Below, in pieces: positions 1 to 7,961 of a stretch of 64,000 bases of DNA. This DNA comes from Komagataeibacter diospyri. Lineage in GTDB: Bacteria; Pseudomonadota; Alphaproteobacteria; Acetobacterales; Acetobacteraceae. The position numbers and the translations under genes were made by a program. The DNA is taken from NCBI RefSeq assembly GCF_006538165.1, contig NZ_BDLU01000032.1, forward strand, positions 62,001-126,000. The letters are read 5' to 3'. The notes under the pieces are model-generated. The model saw nothing but the letters and a program-made list of their open reading frames with translations. It was not told the DNA's origin and ran no database searches. Position 1 is the stretch's first letter, and each line of letters starts with the position of its first letter.

Positions 1-1
1 G

Positions 2-289
2 GAATTCTGTTCCGGCACGCTCTACCTAGGGAAATCTCCTTATACAAAGGCGCTGCTTGAACAATGGGTGCTGCGATGCCGGGCCGACCCGATGACATGG
101 GATCAGGTTCATCTATGCAGTGCCTGGTGTGATATAAATAGCAAACTCCCGCTGAAGACGGCATGGTTGCCACGTGCTTATTTGCAGATCGAAGGCGCGC
201 CGGAAACAGATGCCGATGTCATCAAGCACTGGCAGTGCTTCGCGCCAGCTTCGCGCCGAACGCAAGACATCTCATTCCACTGCCCTTAA
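2..289 (+). CDS. Glycosyltransferase, C-terminal end (partial, runs off window)
   Basis: The frame is open from the first bases and stops at 289, so this is the last ~95 residues of a longer gene. The visible part reads like the end of a nucleotide-sugar glycosyltransferase: an SGTLYLG segment, then a WDQVHLCSAW segment (the conserved D-Q in the last helix of such enzymes), then WLPRAYLQIEG and a tail with HW. Family knowledge suggests transfer of a sugar during surface polysaccharide synthesis, which fits the glycosyltransferase, flippase and ligase genes further on. The donor and acceptor cannot be told from this fragment. The methyltransferase gene follows within 20 bases, so the two may be co-transcribed. 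Confidence 0.6.
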   Translation, partial: EFCSGTLYLGKSPYTKALLEQWVLRCRADPMTWDQVHLCSAWCDINSKLPLKTAWLPRAYLQIEGAPETDADVIKHWQCFAPASRRTQDISFHCP

Positions 290-305
290 GATTACCGATC
301 AGGGC

Positions 306-956
306 ATGGTCGATCGTCAGTTGAATCGCCTCTGGCGCAAGCCGGAGGAACTCTTCTGGATCATGGAGGAAACCAGCGGTACGAATCAGGGAAACAATCT
401 GAATTTCCCCGAGGGATTTGATGTTCAGGCTGCGTTGAAAAAATCTGTCGACGGACATTTTCCTGTGCTGGAAATAGGATGTGGCGTCGGTCGGATCGCG
501 TCTCTGTTCAGGCCGGACGAATATATTGGCGTTGACATCAATCCAACCGCACTTTTACAGGCCAGGACGTTATTCCCCGACCATACGTTTCGTATTCATG
601 ATCAGGGTTACGAATATCCTGAAAGTCCAACAGCACTGTTTTATACTGTCCTTCTGCATGTTTCCGATCATGAGATCGAAAACATTCTCCAGCTTGCCAC
701 AAAGGACCGCGAACGTCTGATCATCGCAGAGATCATGGACCGGAGATGGCGCCGTTCTGGAAATCCACCAGTATTCAATCGTGACCCCGAGGAATACATA
801 CTGATCATGCAACGGATAGGATGGGGTCTGGCATCAGCTTTTAAATATGAATACGAACATTATGCGAGGCAGCCGTGGAATATAGGCCGTGACAGCCGCT
901 TTACAATGCTGGCATTCGAACCAATACGGCCGGAATCGACTGCCCTGAATGACTGA
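306..956 (+). CDS. Class I SAM-dependent methyltransferase
   Basis: The protein is about 216 residues from the ATG at 306. Motif I of class I methyltransferases is clear (VLEIGCGVGRIA), followed by YIGVDINPTAL, whose acidic residue binds the ribose of SAM, and a motif IV-like FYTVLLHVSD. The substrate is unknown; the neighbouring glycosyltransferase suggests a sugar or a polysaccharide precursor. The frame is open back to 174, but that stretch overlaps the upstream gene and reads poorly, so 306 is preferred. The ATG at 363, with GGAGG 13 bases upstream, is an alternative. A hairpin follows the stop. Confidence 0.7.
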   Translation: MVDRQLNRLWRKPEELFWIMEETSGTNQGNNLNFPEGFDVQAALKKSVDGHFPVLEIGCGVGRIASLFRPDEYIGVDINPTALLQARTLFPDHTFRIHDQGYEYPESPTALFYTVLLHVSDHEIENILQLATKDRERLIIAEIMDRRWRRSGNPPVFNRDPEEYILIMQRIGWGLASAFKYEYEHYARQPWNIGRDSRFTMLAFEPIRPESTALND

Positions 957-958
957 AC

Positions 959-1005
959 GGACTGCATGTCCGTTTGTAATGAGCAGGGTGTGCAGTCCGC
1001 CTTTT
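959..1005 (+). terminator. Possible rho-independent terminator after the methyltransferase
   Basis: GGACTGCA at 959-966 pairs perfectly with TGCAGTCC at 991-998 and is followed by GCCTTTTC. It starts three bases after the stop codon. The 24-base loop is long and the T run short, so efficiency is doubtful. Confidence 0.4.
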
Positions 1006-1025
1006 CTTGGTCGGGTCCCGGGCAT

Positions 1026-1160
1026 GAAAGTTTCAACCGCTCATATGAAGGCTCTGGCATCAGGGACTGCATAGCTGCAGATGGCCATGACAGAGCGCTG
1101 TCATTCACGCTTTCGTCCGGTCAGGCACACGACTGCCATCTGCTTATCCCCTATGCAGTG
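1026..1160 (+). pseudogene. Remnant of an IS5-family transposase
   Basis: The plus frame here reads IAADGHDRALSFTLSSGQAHD followed by a short LLIP segment. This resembles the middle of the DDE domain of IS5-group transposases (K-h-h-hD-x-x-G-x-P-L-x-F-x-L-T-x-G-Q-x-H-D), which are abundant in acetic acid bacteria. Neither the preceding catalytic part nor the following one is present and no terminal inverted repeats were found, so this is a decayed internal fragment. The family assignment rests on one motif. Confidence 0.5.
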
Positions 1161-1249
1161 ATCTGCCGCGAAGGCACGGCGGCTCTATTTTCGCCCATTG
1201 GGCATCGGTCAGAATGACGCGATTCATATGGTCTTTGAATTATATTCAG

Positions 1250-1282
1250 AGGATTGAAAAAATCCTTACCAAAAACTTCGGG
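1250..1282 (+). repeat. Partial copy of the dispersed two-palindrome intergenic repeat
   Basis: The sequence GATTGAAAAAATCC followed by TTACCAAAAACTTC matches one end of the longer copies at 2228, 10134, 13597 and 51254 (TTTTGAAAAA...TCACCAAAAACTTC). Only one end is recognisable. It lies just past the transposase remnant in a 655-base stretch (957-1611) without an intact gene. Confidence 0.5.
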
Positions 1283-1611
1283 AGGCTCTTGTCTCCCGCC
1301 AATACCATCTGCACTGCATGCCGTTTTTTGTCATGTCTTACATTCGTATCCAGCCCGCAACCCGTCAGGCAGGAATGCGTTGCCTATCCATGGTTACGAA
1401 CGCATTACAGCCAGAATATGGAAAGCTTTCATTAATAATGGTCACGACAGATCATTCATGTGACCATTTACTTTTTCATCATGCCGAAACCATAGCCTGA
1501 TTATTCATTCCATTAATGCATACACAAACAATCCAGACGCAAAACCTTGTCCATGAATTCATATCTTTATTCAAGACAGTGAAACGACATTGATCACATG
1601 ACAGGAAGACC

Positions 1612-2178
1612 ATGAAAAAAACGATCCTGTGTCTGGGCGTGCTGGCCGTTACGGGGTGTGCCACCAGACCTGCCGAAATCAATGCGCAATATGTGAACCC
1701 CGAACCTTACATGCGGCAGAACTGCGCGCAGCTTGCCCAACTGGATGAAACGGACACACAGGCCCTTGCCTCGGCAGATGCAGGGCGCATGGCGCACACC
1801 CGATATATCCAGCCCGGCCAACTGAAGGGCGAACTGGACGCGGTCCATACGGCCGAACGCGGCAAGAATTGCGTGGGGCGCTACAACGCGTCAGATTATG
1901 ACAGCACCGGCGCGGTCTATCCTGACAGGATACTGCCTGACCGTCCTGCCCCGGCGGTGACGACCATGCCCGCCCGCAGCAATATCCAGAGCGGCGTCAA
2001 TCCGGGCACAGGCACAGGCAGCATTACGGCACATTCCTCTGTCGCCGAACAGCAATTGTCCAGCCCGACTTATGTCGCACCGACCAGTCGTGCCTCCAGC
2101 TATCCAACGCCGAGCATGCCGGTACCAGCCGCAGGCTATACGACGTCCCCGTCCTATACTGCCAGTCCATTCCAGTAA
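1612..2178 (+). CDS. Small envelope lipoprotein of unknown function
   Basis: The 188-residue product begins with a lipoprotein signal: MKK, a short hydrophobic run, then a lipobox VTGC with the acylated cysteine near residue 16. The mature part has an EPYMRQNCAQLAQLDETDTQALASA segment and a disordered C-terminal half rich in proline, serine, threonine and alanine. AGGAAG lies seven bases before the ATG, which fixes the start. It should be membrane-anchored on the periplasmic side. I do not recognise a functional family. A dispersed repeat lies beyond its stop, between it and the convergent dehydrogenase gene. Confidence 0.75.
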   Translation: MKKTILCLGVLAVTGCATRPAEINAQYVNPEPYMRQNCAQLAQLDETDTQALASADAGRMAHTRYIQPGQLKGELDAVHTAERGKNCVGRYNASDYDSTGAVYPDRILPDRPAPAVTTMPARSNIQSGVNPGTGTGSITAHSSVAEQQLSSPTYVAPTSRASSYPTPSMPVPAAGYTTSPSYTASPFQ

Positions 2179-2227
2179 CCTGGCACGTTGCCCGGCTTCC
2201 ATCGGCGCACTGATAAATAAGAAACAG

Positions 2228-2304
2228 AAGTTTGCGAGTGTCGCCTTTTTTCAAAAAGGCGGCATTCTCCAAAGCTTTTTGAAGAACGCCTCACCAAAAA
2301 CTTC
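2228..2304 (+). repeat. Dispersed intergenic repeat with two internal palindromes
   Basis: This copy lies between the convergent lipoprotein and SDR genes. It has a GCCTTTTTTCAAAAAGGC palindrome, then an AAAGCTTTTTGAAGAA block, with AAGTTT at one end and AAAAACTTC at the other. In reverse complement it matches the copy at 51254-51333 along its length. Each palindrome ends in A/T runs, so the element could terminate transcription from either side. Confidence 0.65.
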
Positions 2305-2437
2305 CTTTATGATTTGCAGACTGGCTTTTCAGACAGTCATTTAAATATCCCGCCCCGCCTGGCCGTCCGTTCCCCTGTTGTGGAAAAACGGGCGCTCAGG
2401 CGGAAACATGACAGTCGCCACAATCGAGACGCTACCT

Positions 2438-3226
2438 TCAGATTGTGCTGAGCACCCCGCCATCGACACGCACAGACGCCCCGGTAGTGGCGGAAGCCTG
2501 TGGGGACGACAGATAAACCACCATGTTCGCCACTTCCTCCACCGTTGCCGCACGGCGGATGATGGATGTGGGCCGATGCGTCATGACGAATTCAGCCGCA
2601 ACTTCCTCCAGTGGCCTGCCGGTCTTTTCCTGTTCGGGTTTCAGCATATCCGCCAGCCCTTCGGACAGCGTCGGCCCCGGCAGCACGGAATTCACCGTAA
2701 CCCCCGTTCCCGCCATCCGTTCCGCCAGTCCACGCGCCACCGAAAGCTGCGCTGTCTTGCTGAAACCATAATGGATCATTTCGACCGGGATGTTCAGCGC
2801 GGATTCCGAGGACACAAAGACAATCCGCCCCCAGTTCCGTTCCTTCATGCCCGGCAGATAGGCACGCGACAGCCGCACGCCGGACATGACGTTGACCTCG
2901 AAAAACCGGCTCCAGTCCGCGTCTGGCGTATCAAAAAAATCCTTCGGTTCAAAAATCCCCAGATTGTTGATCAGGATATCACACGATGGGTACGCGGCCA
3001 CCAGCGCCGCACACCCCGCTGCCGTGCCCAGATCGCCCGTGAACCCTTCGGCCTTTCCCGCGCCAAGGCCGGACAGGTCCCGCACCGCCCTGTCCACCGC
3101 AGGTGCCTTTCGCCCGTTCACCACCACCCGCGCCCCGCTGGTGACCAGTCCCTTTGCAATGGCCATCCCGATGCCGCCGGTTGATCCCGTTACAATGGCC
3201 GTGCGGCCCGTCAGGTCAATGTGCAT
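2438..3226 (-). CDS. Short-chain dehydrogenase/reductase (SDR)
   Basis: The 262-residue protein is a classical SDR oxidoreductase. It has the TGSTGGIG cofactor-binding motif near residue 13, the NNLG strand motif, an active-site serine in VSSES, and the YxxxK catalytic pair in HYGFSK. A C-terminal RVDGG segment is typical of the family. An NRGRKAP-like basic stretch after the second strand (VVNGRKAP) would favour NADPH, but this is inference. Substrate unknown. The start at 3226 is set by a strong AGGAGG five to ten bases upstream. The open frame runs on to 4141, but that part is antisense to the dehydrogenase gene and is not protein-like. Confidence 0.85.
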   Translation of the reverse strand: MHIDLTGRTAIVTGSTGGIGMAIAKGLVTSGARVVVNGRKAPAVDRAVRDLSGLGAGKAEGFTGDLGTAAGCAALVAAYPSCDILINNLGIFEPKDFFDTPDADWSRFFEVNVMSGVRLSRAYLPGMKERNWGRIVFVSSESALNIPVEMIHYGFSKTAQLSVARGLAERMAGTGVTVNSVLPGPTLSEGLADMLKPEQEKTGRPLEEVAAEFVMTHRPTSIIRRAATVEEVANMVVYLSSPQASATTGASVRVDGGVLSTI

Positions 3227-3649
3227 GGTCCCTACCTCCTGCAATATCTGAAAACGGGGCACATCGTACACCAGACATTGCCCCGCACAACCGACCCGGA
3301 GGCCGTGATGGGACATGAACGGACCGGCAGCGCATCCCGCACCGCCAGCTGGCGTCCCGTATTGTTCAAACCCGCGTGATGATGACGCAGGCATCATATC
3401 CGTCACACTGCTTTTCCTCCTTGGCCATGCCCGGAAACCACGCAGTGAGTGTGCCCCTGCCCTGTTCCCGGCACGCATTGACAATATACCAATGGATATA
3501 GTCACGATGGGGAGAGCGTTCCCGCGACGGGTCGCGCCAGCCGGGATCATCCCATAGCCTAGCAACCCGTTTGTGCGTTCAGACAACGCAAACCTTCGTC
3601 CGTTATGGAAAACATGACCCACGAAGCAGCCACAAAGGACACTGACGAC
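3227..3649. other. Divergent intergenic region between SDR and dehydrogenase genes
   Basis: About 420 bases separate two divergent starts. The dehydrogenase frame could begin at 3605 or 3614, which would shorten this region. No intact gene, repeat or clear operator was seen; both promoters must lie here. Confidence 0.5.
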
Positions 3650-5023
3650 ATGACCAGTCCCTATCGCACCATCAATCCGGCCACCGGAAAGACGGAAAAG
3701 GTCTTTGACCTTCATGACGACAAGACAATGCTGGCGAAACTGTCCACCGCCCACCAGTTCTGGGAAAGCGACTGGCGGCACCGTTCCATCGCACAGCGCA
3801 AGGCGATCATGCTCAAGGCTGCGGAAATCCTGCGCCGGGACAAGGAAAAGCATGGCCGCCTGATTTCCATGGAAATGGGCAAGATCCTGCCCGAAGCTAT
3901 CGGGGAAATCGCACTTTCGGCCGATATCCTCACCTATTACGCGGAAAAGGCCGAAACCTTCCTTGCACCGCGCGAACTGCCGGTGTCGCAGGGCCATGCA
4001 ACCGTCACCAGCGAACCGCTGGGCATCATCTATTGCGTGGAACCGTGGAACTTCCCCTATTACCAGCTCGCCCGCGTCGCGGCCCCCAACCTGATGGCGG
4101 GCAACGTCGTCATGGTCAAGCACGCGCCGAGCGTGCCACAATGCGCCGTGGCGTTTGAAGAGCTGTTCCGTGAAGCGGGCGCGCCCGAAGGTGCGTATAC
4201 CAACCTGTTCATTACCAATGACCAGTCGGAAAAGCTGATCGAACGCCCCGAAGTGCGTGGTGTCGCCCTGACCGGCAGCGAACGCGCCGGCAGCGCCGTG
4301 GCGTCACAGGCCGGGCGTGCGCTGAAGAAAAGCACCATGGAACTGGGTGGGTCCGACGCCTTCATCGTGCTGGATGATGCCGATCTGGACAAGGCCGTGC
4401 CCATGGCCATTCGTGGGCGCATGTCCAATAACGGTCAGGTCTGCACTGCAGCCAAGCGGATGATCGTGCACAAGTCACTGGTCGATGAATTCACGTCGCG
4501 CCTGAAGGTGGCAGTGAATGAATTCCAGTACGGCGACCCGCTGGAACAGGGCGTCACCCACGGCCCGATGAGCAGCCAGGCCGCCATGGAACGGGCCGTG
4601 TCCCAGGTGGAAAAGGCCGTGTCCCACGGGGCGGAACTGGTTGCGGGAGGCAAGAAGATCGACCGCGAAGGCTTTTTCATGAAGGCCGCGATCCTGACCA
4701 GCGTCACCAAGGACAACCCCATTTTCTATGAGGAAATCTTTGGCCCCGTCGCCATCATCTATTCTGTCGGCAGCGATGACGAAGCCATTGCCATGGCCAA
4801 TGATTCGCCATACGGACTGGGTGGATCCATCCAGACCAGCGATGTGGAACGTGGCCGTCGCGTCGCGGCACGGATTGATACGGGCATGGTGTTCATCAAC
4901 AACATTACCGGCTCGGCACCCGACCTGCCCTTTGGCGGGATCAAGAACTCCGGCTATGGTCGTGAACTTTCGGAATTCGGCATTGAGGAATTCCTGAACC
5001 GCAAACTGGTCCATACCCCCTGA
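3650..5023 (+). CDS. sad: NAD(P)-dependent succinate-semialdehyde dehydrogenase (Sad/YneI type)
   Basis: This 457-residue aldehyde dehydrogenase oxidises succinate semialdehyde to succinate in related enzymes. Visible features: YRTINPATGK at the start, the oxyanion asparagine region PWNFPYYQ, LTGSERAG of the cofactor fold, the general base in MELGGSDAF, the catalytic cysteine in NGQVCTAAKR, and the EEIFGPV and GRELSEFG segments. The length and the KHAPSV motif match the Sad/YneI branch better than the longer GabD branch. AAAGGA ten bases before the ATG at 3650 supports this start; ATGs at 3605 and 3614 lack a good ribosome site. A strong terminator follows. Confidence 0.85.
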   Translation: MTSPYRTINPATGKTEKVFDLHDDKTMLAKLSTAHQFWESDWRHRSIAQRKAIMLKAAEILRRDKEKHGRLISMEMGKILPEAIGEIALSADILTYYAEKAETFLAPRELPVSQGHATVTSEPLGIIYCVEPWNFPYYQLARVAAPNLMAGNVVMVKHAPSVPQCAVAFEELFREAGAPEGAYTNLFITNDQSEKLIERPEVRGVALTGSERAGSAVASQAGRALKKSTMELGGSDAFIVLDDADLDKAVPMAIRGRMSNNGQVCTAAKRMIVHKSLVDEFTSRLKVAVNEFQYGDPLEQGVTHGPMSSQAAMERAVSQVEKAVSHGAELVAGGKKIDREGFFMKAAILTSVTKDNPIFYEEIFGPVAIIYSVGSDDEAIAMANDSPYGLGGSIQTSDVERGRRVAARIDTGMVFINNITGSAPDLPFGGIKNSGYGRELSEFGIEEFLNRKLVHTP

Positions 5024-5040
5024 TCCAGCCCTGCCGGATT

Positions 5041-5073
5041 GCGCCCCCTGTCGTATGATGGGGGGCGTTTTTT
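5041..5073 (+). terminator. Rho-independent terminator of the aldehyde dehydrogenase gene
   Basis: CGCCCCC at 5042-5048 pairs with GGGGGCG at 5061-5067 around a 12-base loop, followed directly by TTTTTTAT. It lies 18 bases past the stop codon. Confidence 0.85.
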
Positions 5074-5353
5074 ATATGCAGCCCATTGGATCACGCCACG
5101 ACGACGCATGCGCTCTGGCGCGGTATCATGCTCCGACTGGTCAGACCAAACCCGCAATGGATACCTTGCGAAGGGAAAGCATAGGAAACGGAATCTCCAG
5201 TTCATGTCATAAAAAAGACCAGAATATGTGCCACAGAAAATAAAGTATCTGTTTGTAACAAATATGCGTTTTTTTGTTTCAAATGAGACATAAAATGTGT
5301 CAGCGATTATAAACTGTATTAATTTTTTATTTTTGCGTGTCAAAATCATTTGC

Positions 5354-6496
5354 ATGCGTATTGTCTATATCATCAACAGCCTGAATGGCGGAGGCGCCGA
5401 ACGTCCGCTGCCCGATATCGTGGCGCAAATGCGCGCACGCGGCCACGATGTCCATGTCCTCGCTCTGGCGCGAAAGGCTGGCAATGCGGTTGCCTGGCTG
5501 AAAGACGCCGGGATTGTCCATGACATCCTCTCCCCACGTCCCGAAAAATTTGCCTCTTTGCGCACGACGCTTGCCGCCGTGCGTCGTCACGCACCCGACC
5601 TGATCTGGACATCCCTGACACGCGCGACCCTGTACGGGCAGATGGCGGGCATCGTGCTGCGCAGGCCCGTGGTAAGCTGGCAGCACAATGCCTATCTTCG
5701 TCCATGGAATCGACGCATCCTGCATGCCACGCACAGGCTGACGGATCTGTGGGTGGCGGATTCCCGCTTTGTCGCAAAATGCACGGCACGACAGCTGAAT
5801 GTGCCGGAACGCGATGTAATTACATGGCCCCTGTTCACCGCACAGGCCCACATGCCACAGGCCGCGCCATGGGCCGGACCGGGTGACGGACGCGGGGTGT
5901 TCCGCCTGGGTACGCTGGGCCGACTGGAAGCCCAGAAAAATTACGGGCTGCTGATCCAGACCATGGCCTGTCTGCGTGATCATGCGCCGCACTGCCGCAT
6001 CCACCTGGATATCGGTGGCGAAGGCTCCCTCGCCCCGCAGTTACAGGAGCAGATCACGACACTTGGGCTGGATAATATAACACTGTCGGGCTTTCAGGCC
6101 GACCCGTTCGCATATTGCGCCGGGCTGCATGGCTATGTGCAGCCATCGCTGTTCGAAGGGCTGTGCATCGCCCTGCATGAAGCGATGCAGGCGGGCGTGC
6201 CATCCATCGTCACGCCCGTGGGTGCCATGGCGGACGTTGTGACGGATGGGGAAACCGGTCTGTTCCTTGATCCTCCGACGCCGGAACGCCTCGCCAGCCT
6301 GCTGCTGCGGCTGTACGACAACCCCGCGCTGTGCGCCCGGATGGGGGCCGCTGCCCGGCAGCAGGTCCTGTCTTCGTATAACCTGAATGCGATAACGGCT
6401 CAGGCCCGGGCAGTCATGGAACGGGCGGAACAGCTGGTCGCCACGCAGGCTGGTGCCGTGCGGGCCGGTACCAGCCCCCTTACCCCCATCAGGTAA
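5354..6496 (+). CDS. GT4-family glycosyltransferase
   Basis: The protein is 380 residues from the ATG at 5354, which gives the typical GT-B start MRIVYIINSLNGGGAER. The C-terminal half carries the donor-binding signatures of family GT4: LGTLGRLEAQKNY, GGEGSL, SGFQADPF, and the EX7E-like segment SLFEGLCIALHEAM, followed by PVGAMADVV and GLFLDPPTPE. It probably adds a sugar to a lipid-linked polysaccharide precursor at the inner membrane. The frame opens at a GTG at 5297, but that extension is unlike the family. The upstream 200 bases are AT-rich, suggesting a promoter and perhaps a transferred block. Confidence 0.8.
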   Translation: MRIVYIINSLNGGGAERPLPDIVAQMRARGHDVHVLALARKAGNAVAWLKDAGIVHDILSPRPEKFASLRTTLAAVRRHAPDLIWTSLTRATLYGQMAGIVLRRPVVSWQHNAYLRPWNRRILHATHRLTDLWVADSRFVAKCTARQLNVPERDVITWPLFTAQAHMPQAAPWAGPGDGRGVFRLGTLGRLEAQKNYGLLIQTMACLRDHAPHCRIHLDIGGEGSLAPQLQEQITTLGLDNITLSGFQADPFAYCAGLHGYVQPSLFEGLCIALHEAMQAGVPSIVTPVGAMADVVTDGETGLFLDPPTPERLASLLLRLYDNPALCARMGAAARQQVLSSYNLNAITAQARAVMERAEQLVATQAGAVRAGTSPLTPIR

Positions 6497-6514
6497 TCAG
6501 GGTACCACATCCCC

Positions 6515-7387
6515 TTATCCCTTCAGGTGGAATACGACCGGCAGCGTAAGATGCGTGCCTTCCAGCGTGCCACCATCAGAAGTGCAATGAACATTGCGCG
6601 CGGCGGCAACGGCCGTGCTGTCCAGATCGTCGTAACCGGTACTGCTGCGCAGGTTCGCCTGCACCACCTGTCCCTGTCCGCCAATAACCAGATCCACCAG
6701 CGCGCTGCCTTCTTCATGCATATGCCGGGCCATGGGGGGATAACGCCATGCGGGTGGCGTACAATGCAATGCGGAGGCAGGCCGTGCAGCCGTTGCAGCC
6801 TGTTGCGCATGCCCGGATGCCGTCGTGGCGTGGGCGGTATCGGTCCGGGCCCCGGACGGGGGTGCAGGCGGCGCGACAGATTCTGCATGCGTGGCCGTTG
6901 CGTGGGCGGATGCCCGCGGCGGTGATACGGGCGTGCTGACGGGGGGATGCCGCATGACTGGCATTTCCTGCTTGCCCCCCACACGGGGTGTGGGCTGTGG
7001 CTGTGGCTGTGGCTGTGGCTGTGGCTGTGGCTGTGGCTGTGGCTGTGGCTGTGGCTGTGGCTGTGGCTGTGGCGTAGCCGGTCCGGGGGGCGTTGCAACC
7101 TCCGGCCGGTCAAAAAAGACCTGAATGGCATTTTTTTCGCTGGGTGATGCAGGCACGCCCTGGTGCCCCGGCAGCAGCCATGCCCCGATCACGCCGTGTC
7201 CCAGCACCGCCAGCAGCACCGCCCACCCGGCCGCCATGCGCGCCCAGCGCCCACGCGCCCGTGCACCGTCGGGGACAAGCAGCCGGGCTGCTGTTCTGTC
7301 TTGCTGTTGCGGCACGGTTCCATCCATTGTAGCCGGTACGGCGGCCTGCGTTCCATTTGACAAACAGGAACGCACCCACGAGAACAT
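6515..7387 (-). CDS. tonB: Energy transducer TonB
   Basis: This 290-residue protein has the TonB layout: a cytoplasmic N-terminus, one membrane helix around residues 50-70 (MAAGWAVLLAVLGHGVIGAW), a long proline-rich periplasmic linker with an uninterrupted Pro-Gln repeat, and a C-terminal domain with YPPMARHMHEEGSALVDLVI and a final LPVVFHLKG. It would couple the proton-motive force to an outer-membrane receptor. It is divergent from the DUF2946 and copper-receptor genes, with only 47 bases between starts, so it probably serves that receptor. The ATG at 7327 is an alternative start but would also keep the helix. Confidence 0.85.
   Translation of the reverse strand: MFSWVRSCLSNGTQAAVPATMDGTVPQQQDRTAARLLVPDGARARGRWARMAAGWAVLLAVLGHGVIGAWLLPGHQGVPASPSEKNAIQVFFDRPEVATPPGPATPQPQPQPQPQPQPQPQPQPQPQPQPQPTPRVGGKQEMPVMRHPPVSTPVSPPRASAHATATHAESVAPPAPPSGARTDTAHATTASGHAQQAATAARPASALHCTPPAWRYPPMARHMHEEGSALVDLVIGGQGQVVQANLRSSTGYDDLDSTAVAAARNVHCTSDGGTLEGTHLTLPVVFHLKG
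6993..7073 (-). repeat. Hexanucleotide tandem repeat coding the TonB Pro-Gln linker
   Basis: The plus strand reads GGCTGT repeated without interruption for about 81 bases (roughly 13.5 units). On the coding strand each unit gives Pro-Gln. Because the unit is six bases, copy-number change would alter linker length without shifting the frame. Confidence 0.9.
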
Positions 7388-7434
7388 AAATCTGTTACCG
7401 CCTTATCTTACAACCACAAAGAGCCTGTTCAATC

Positions 7435-7896
7435 ATGGGCCATGCCCGCCACCCCTTCCTGCATGACATGCCTGTGATCCGCTGGGTCATGGTGCTGTGC
7501 GCGTGCATGGGGCTGTGGGGACAGTTGCTGATTGAAAGCCGCAGCATGCCGGGGGAACTGCCCCGGACCACCATCATGCGGCTGACGGGGATCGATATCG
7601 CGCCCCCGGGACATACGGCCACCACGGTCCATAGGCCCGCCCATCATCATGCCATGATGGATGGCATGCCTGCCGGTCCGCACGACATGGCGGCCCATCC
7701 GGGCCATGACCATGCCGAAGGCTGCCCGCTGTGCCCGCTTCTGCACCTGCCCGCCCTTGCGCTGACACTCCTGCCCTTCCTGCCGCTGCCATCCCTGGCA
7801 TGGCGGCAGGCCCGGCATGAGCCGCGACAGCCCCGCGCGCCCCCATCCTCTCCACTCGGCTTGCCGCCGTCACGGGGGCCACCTTCCGTTTCCTGA
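7435..7896 (+). CDS. His-rich DUF2946-type membrane protein, copper-associated
   Basis: The 153-residue product has a hydrophobic N-terminal helix (WVMVLCACMGLWGQLL), a histidine- and methionine-rich middle (HRPAHHHAMMDGM, HPGHDHAEG), a CPLC motif, a second hydrophobic helix and a basic proline-rich tail. This arrangement matches the DUF2946 family, usually found beside TonB-dependent copper receptors. A role in periplasmic copper handling is inferred from His/Met/Cys content and from the neighbouring receptor 65 bases downstream. No strong ribosome site precedes the ATG at 7435; an in-frame ATG at 7468 is possible. Confidence 0.65.
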   Translation: MGHARHPFLHDMPVIRWVMVLCACMGLWGQLLIESRSMPGELPRTTIMRLTGIDIAPPGHTATTVHRPAHHHAMMDGMPAGPHDMAAHPGHDHAEGCPLCPLLHLPALALTLLPFLPLPSLAWRQARHEPRQPRAPPSSPLGLPPSRGPPSVS

Positions 7897-7961
7897 ACCC
7901 ATGCGCTGTCGCATGCCCGACCGGGTGTGCGCATTCCCGTTCCCTGTTCAGGACATGAAAA

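Noticed and set aside
3227-4141. Long minus-strand extension of the SDR gene up to 4141 (567 residues in all)
   Set aside because: The first 305 residues are antisense to the aldehyde dehydrogenase gene and intergenic DNA; a strong ribosome site marks the true start at 3226.
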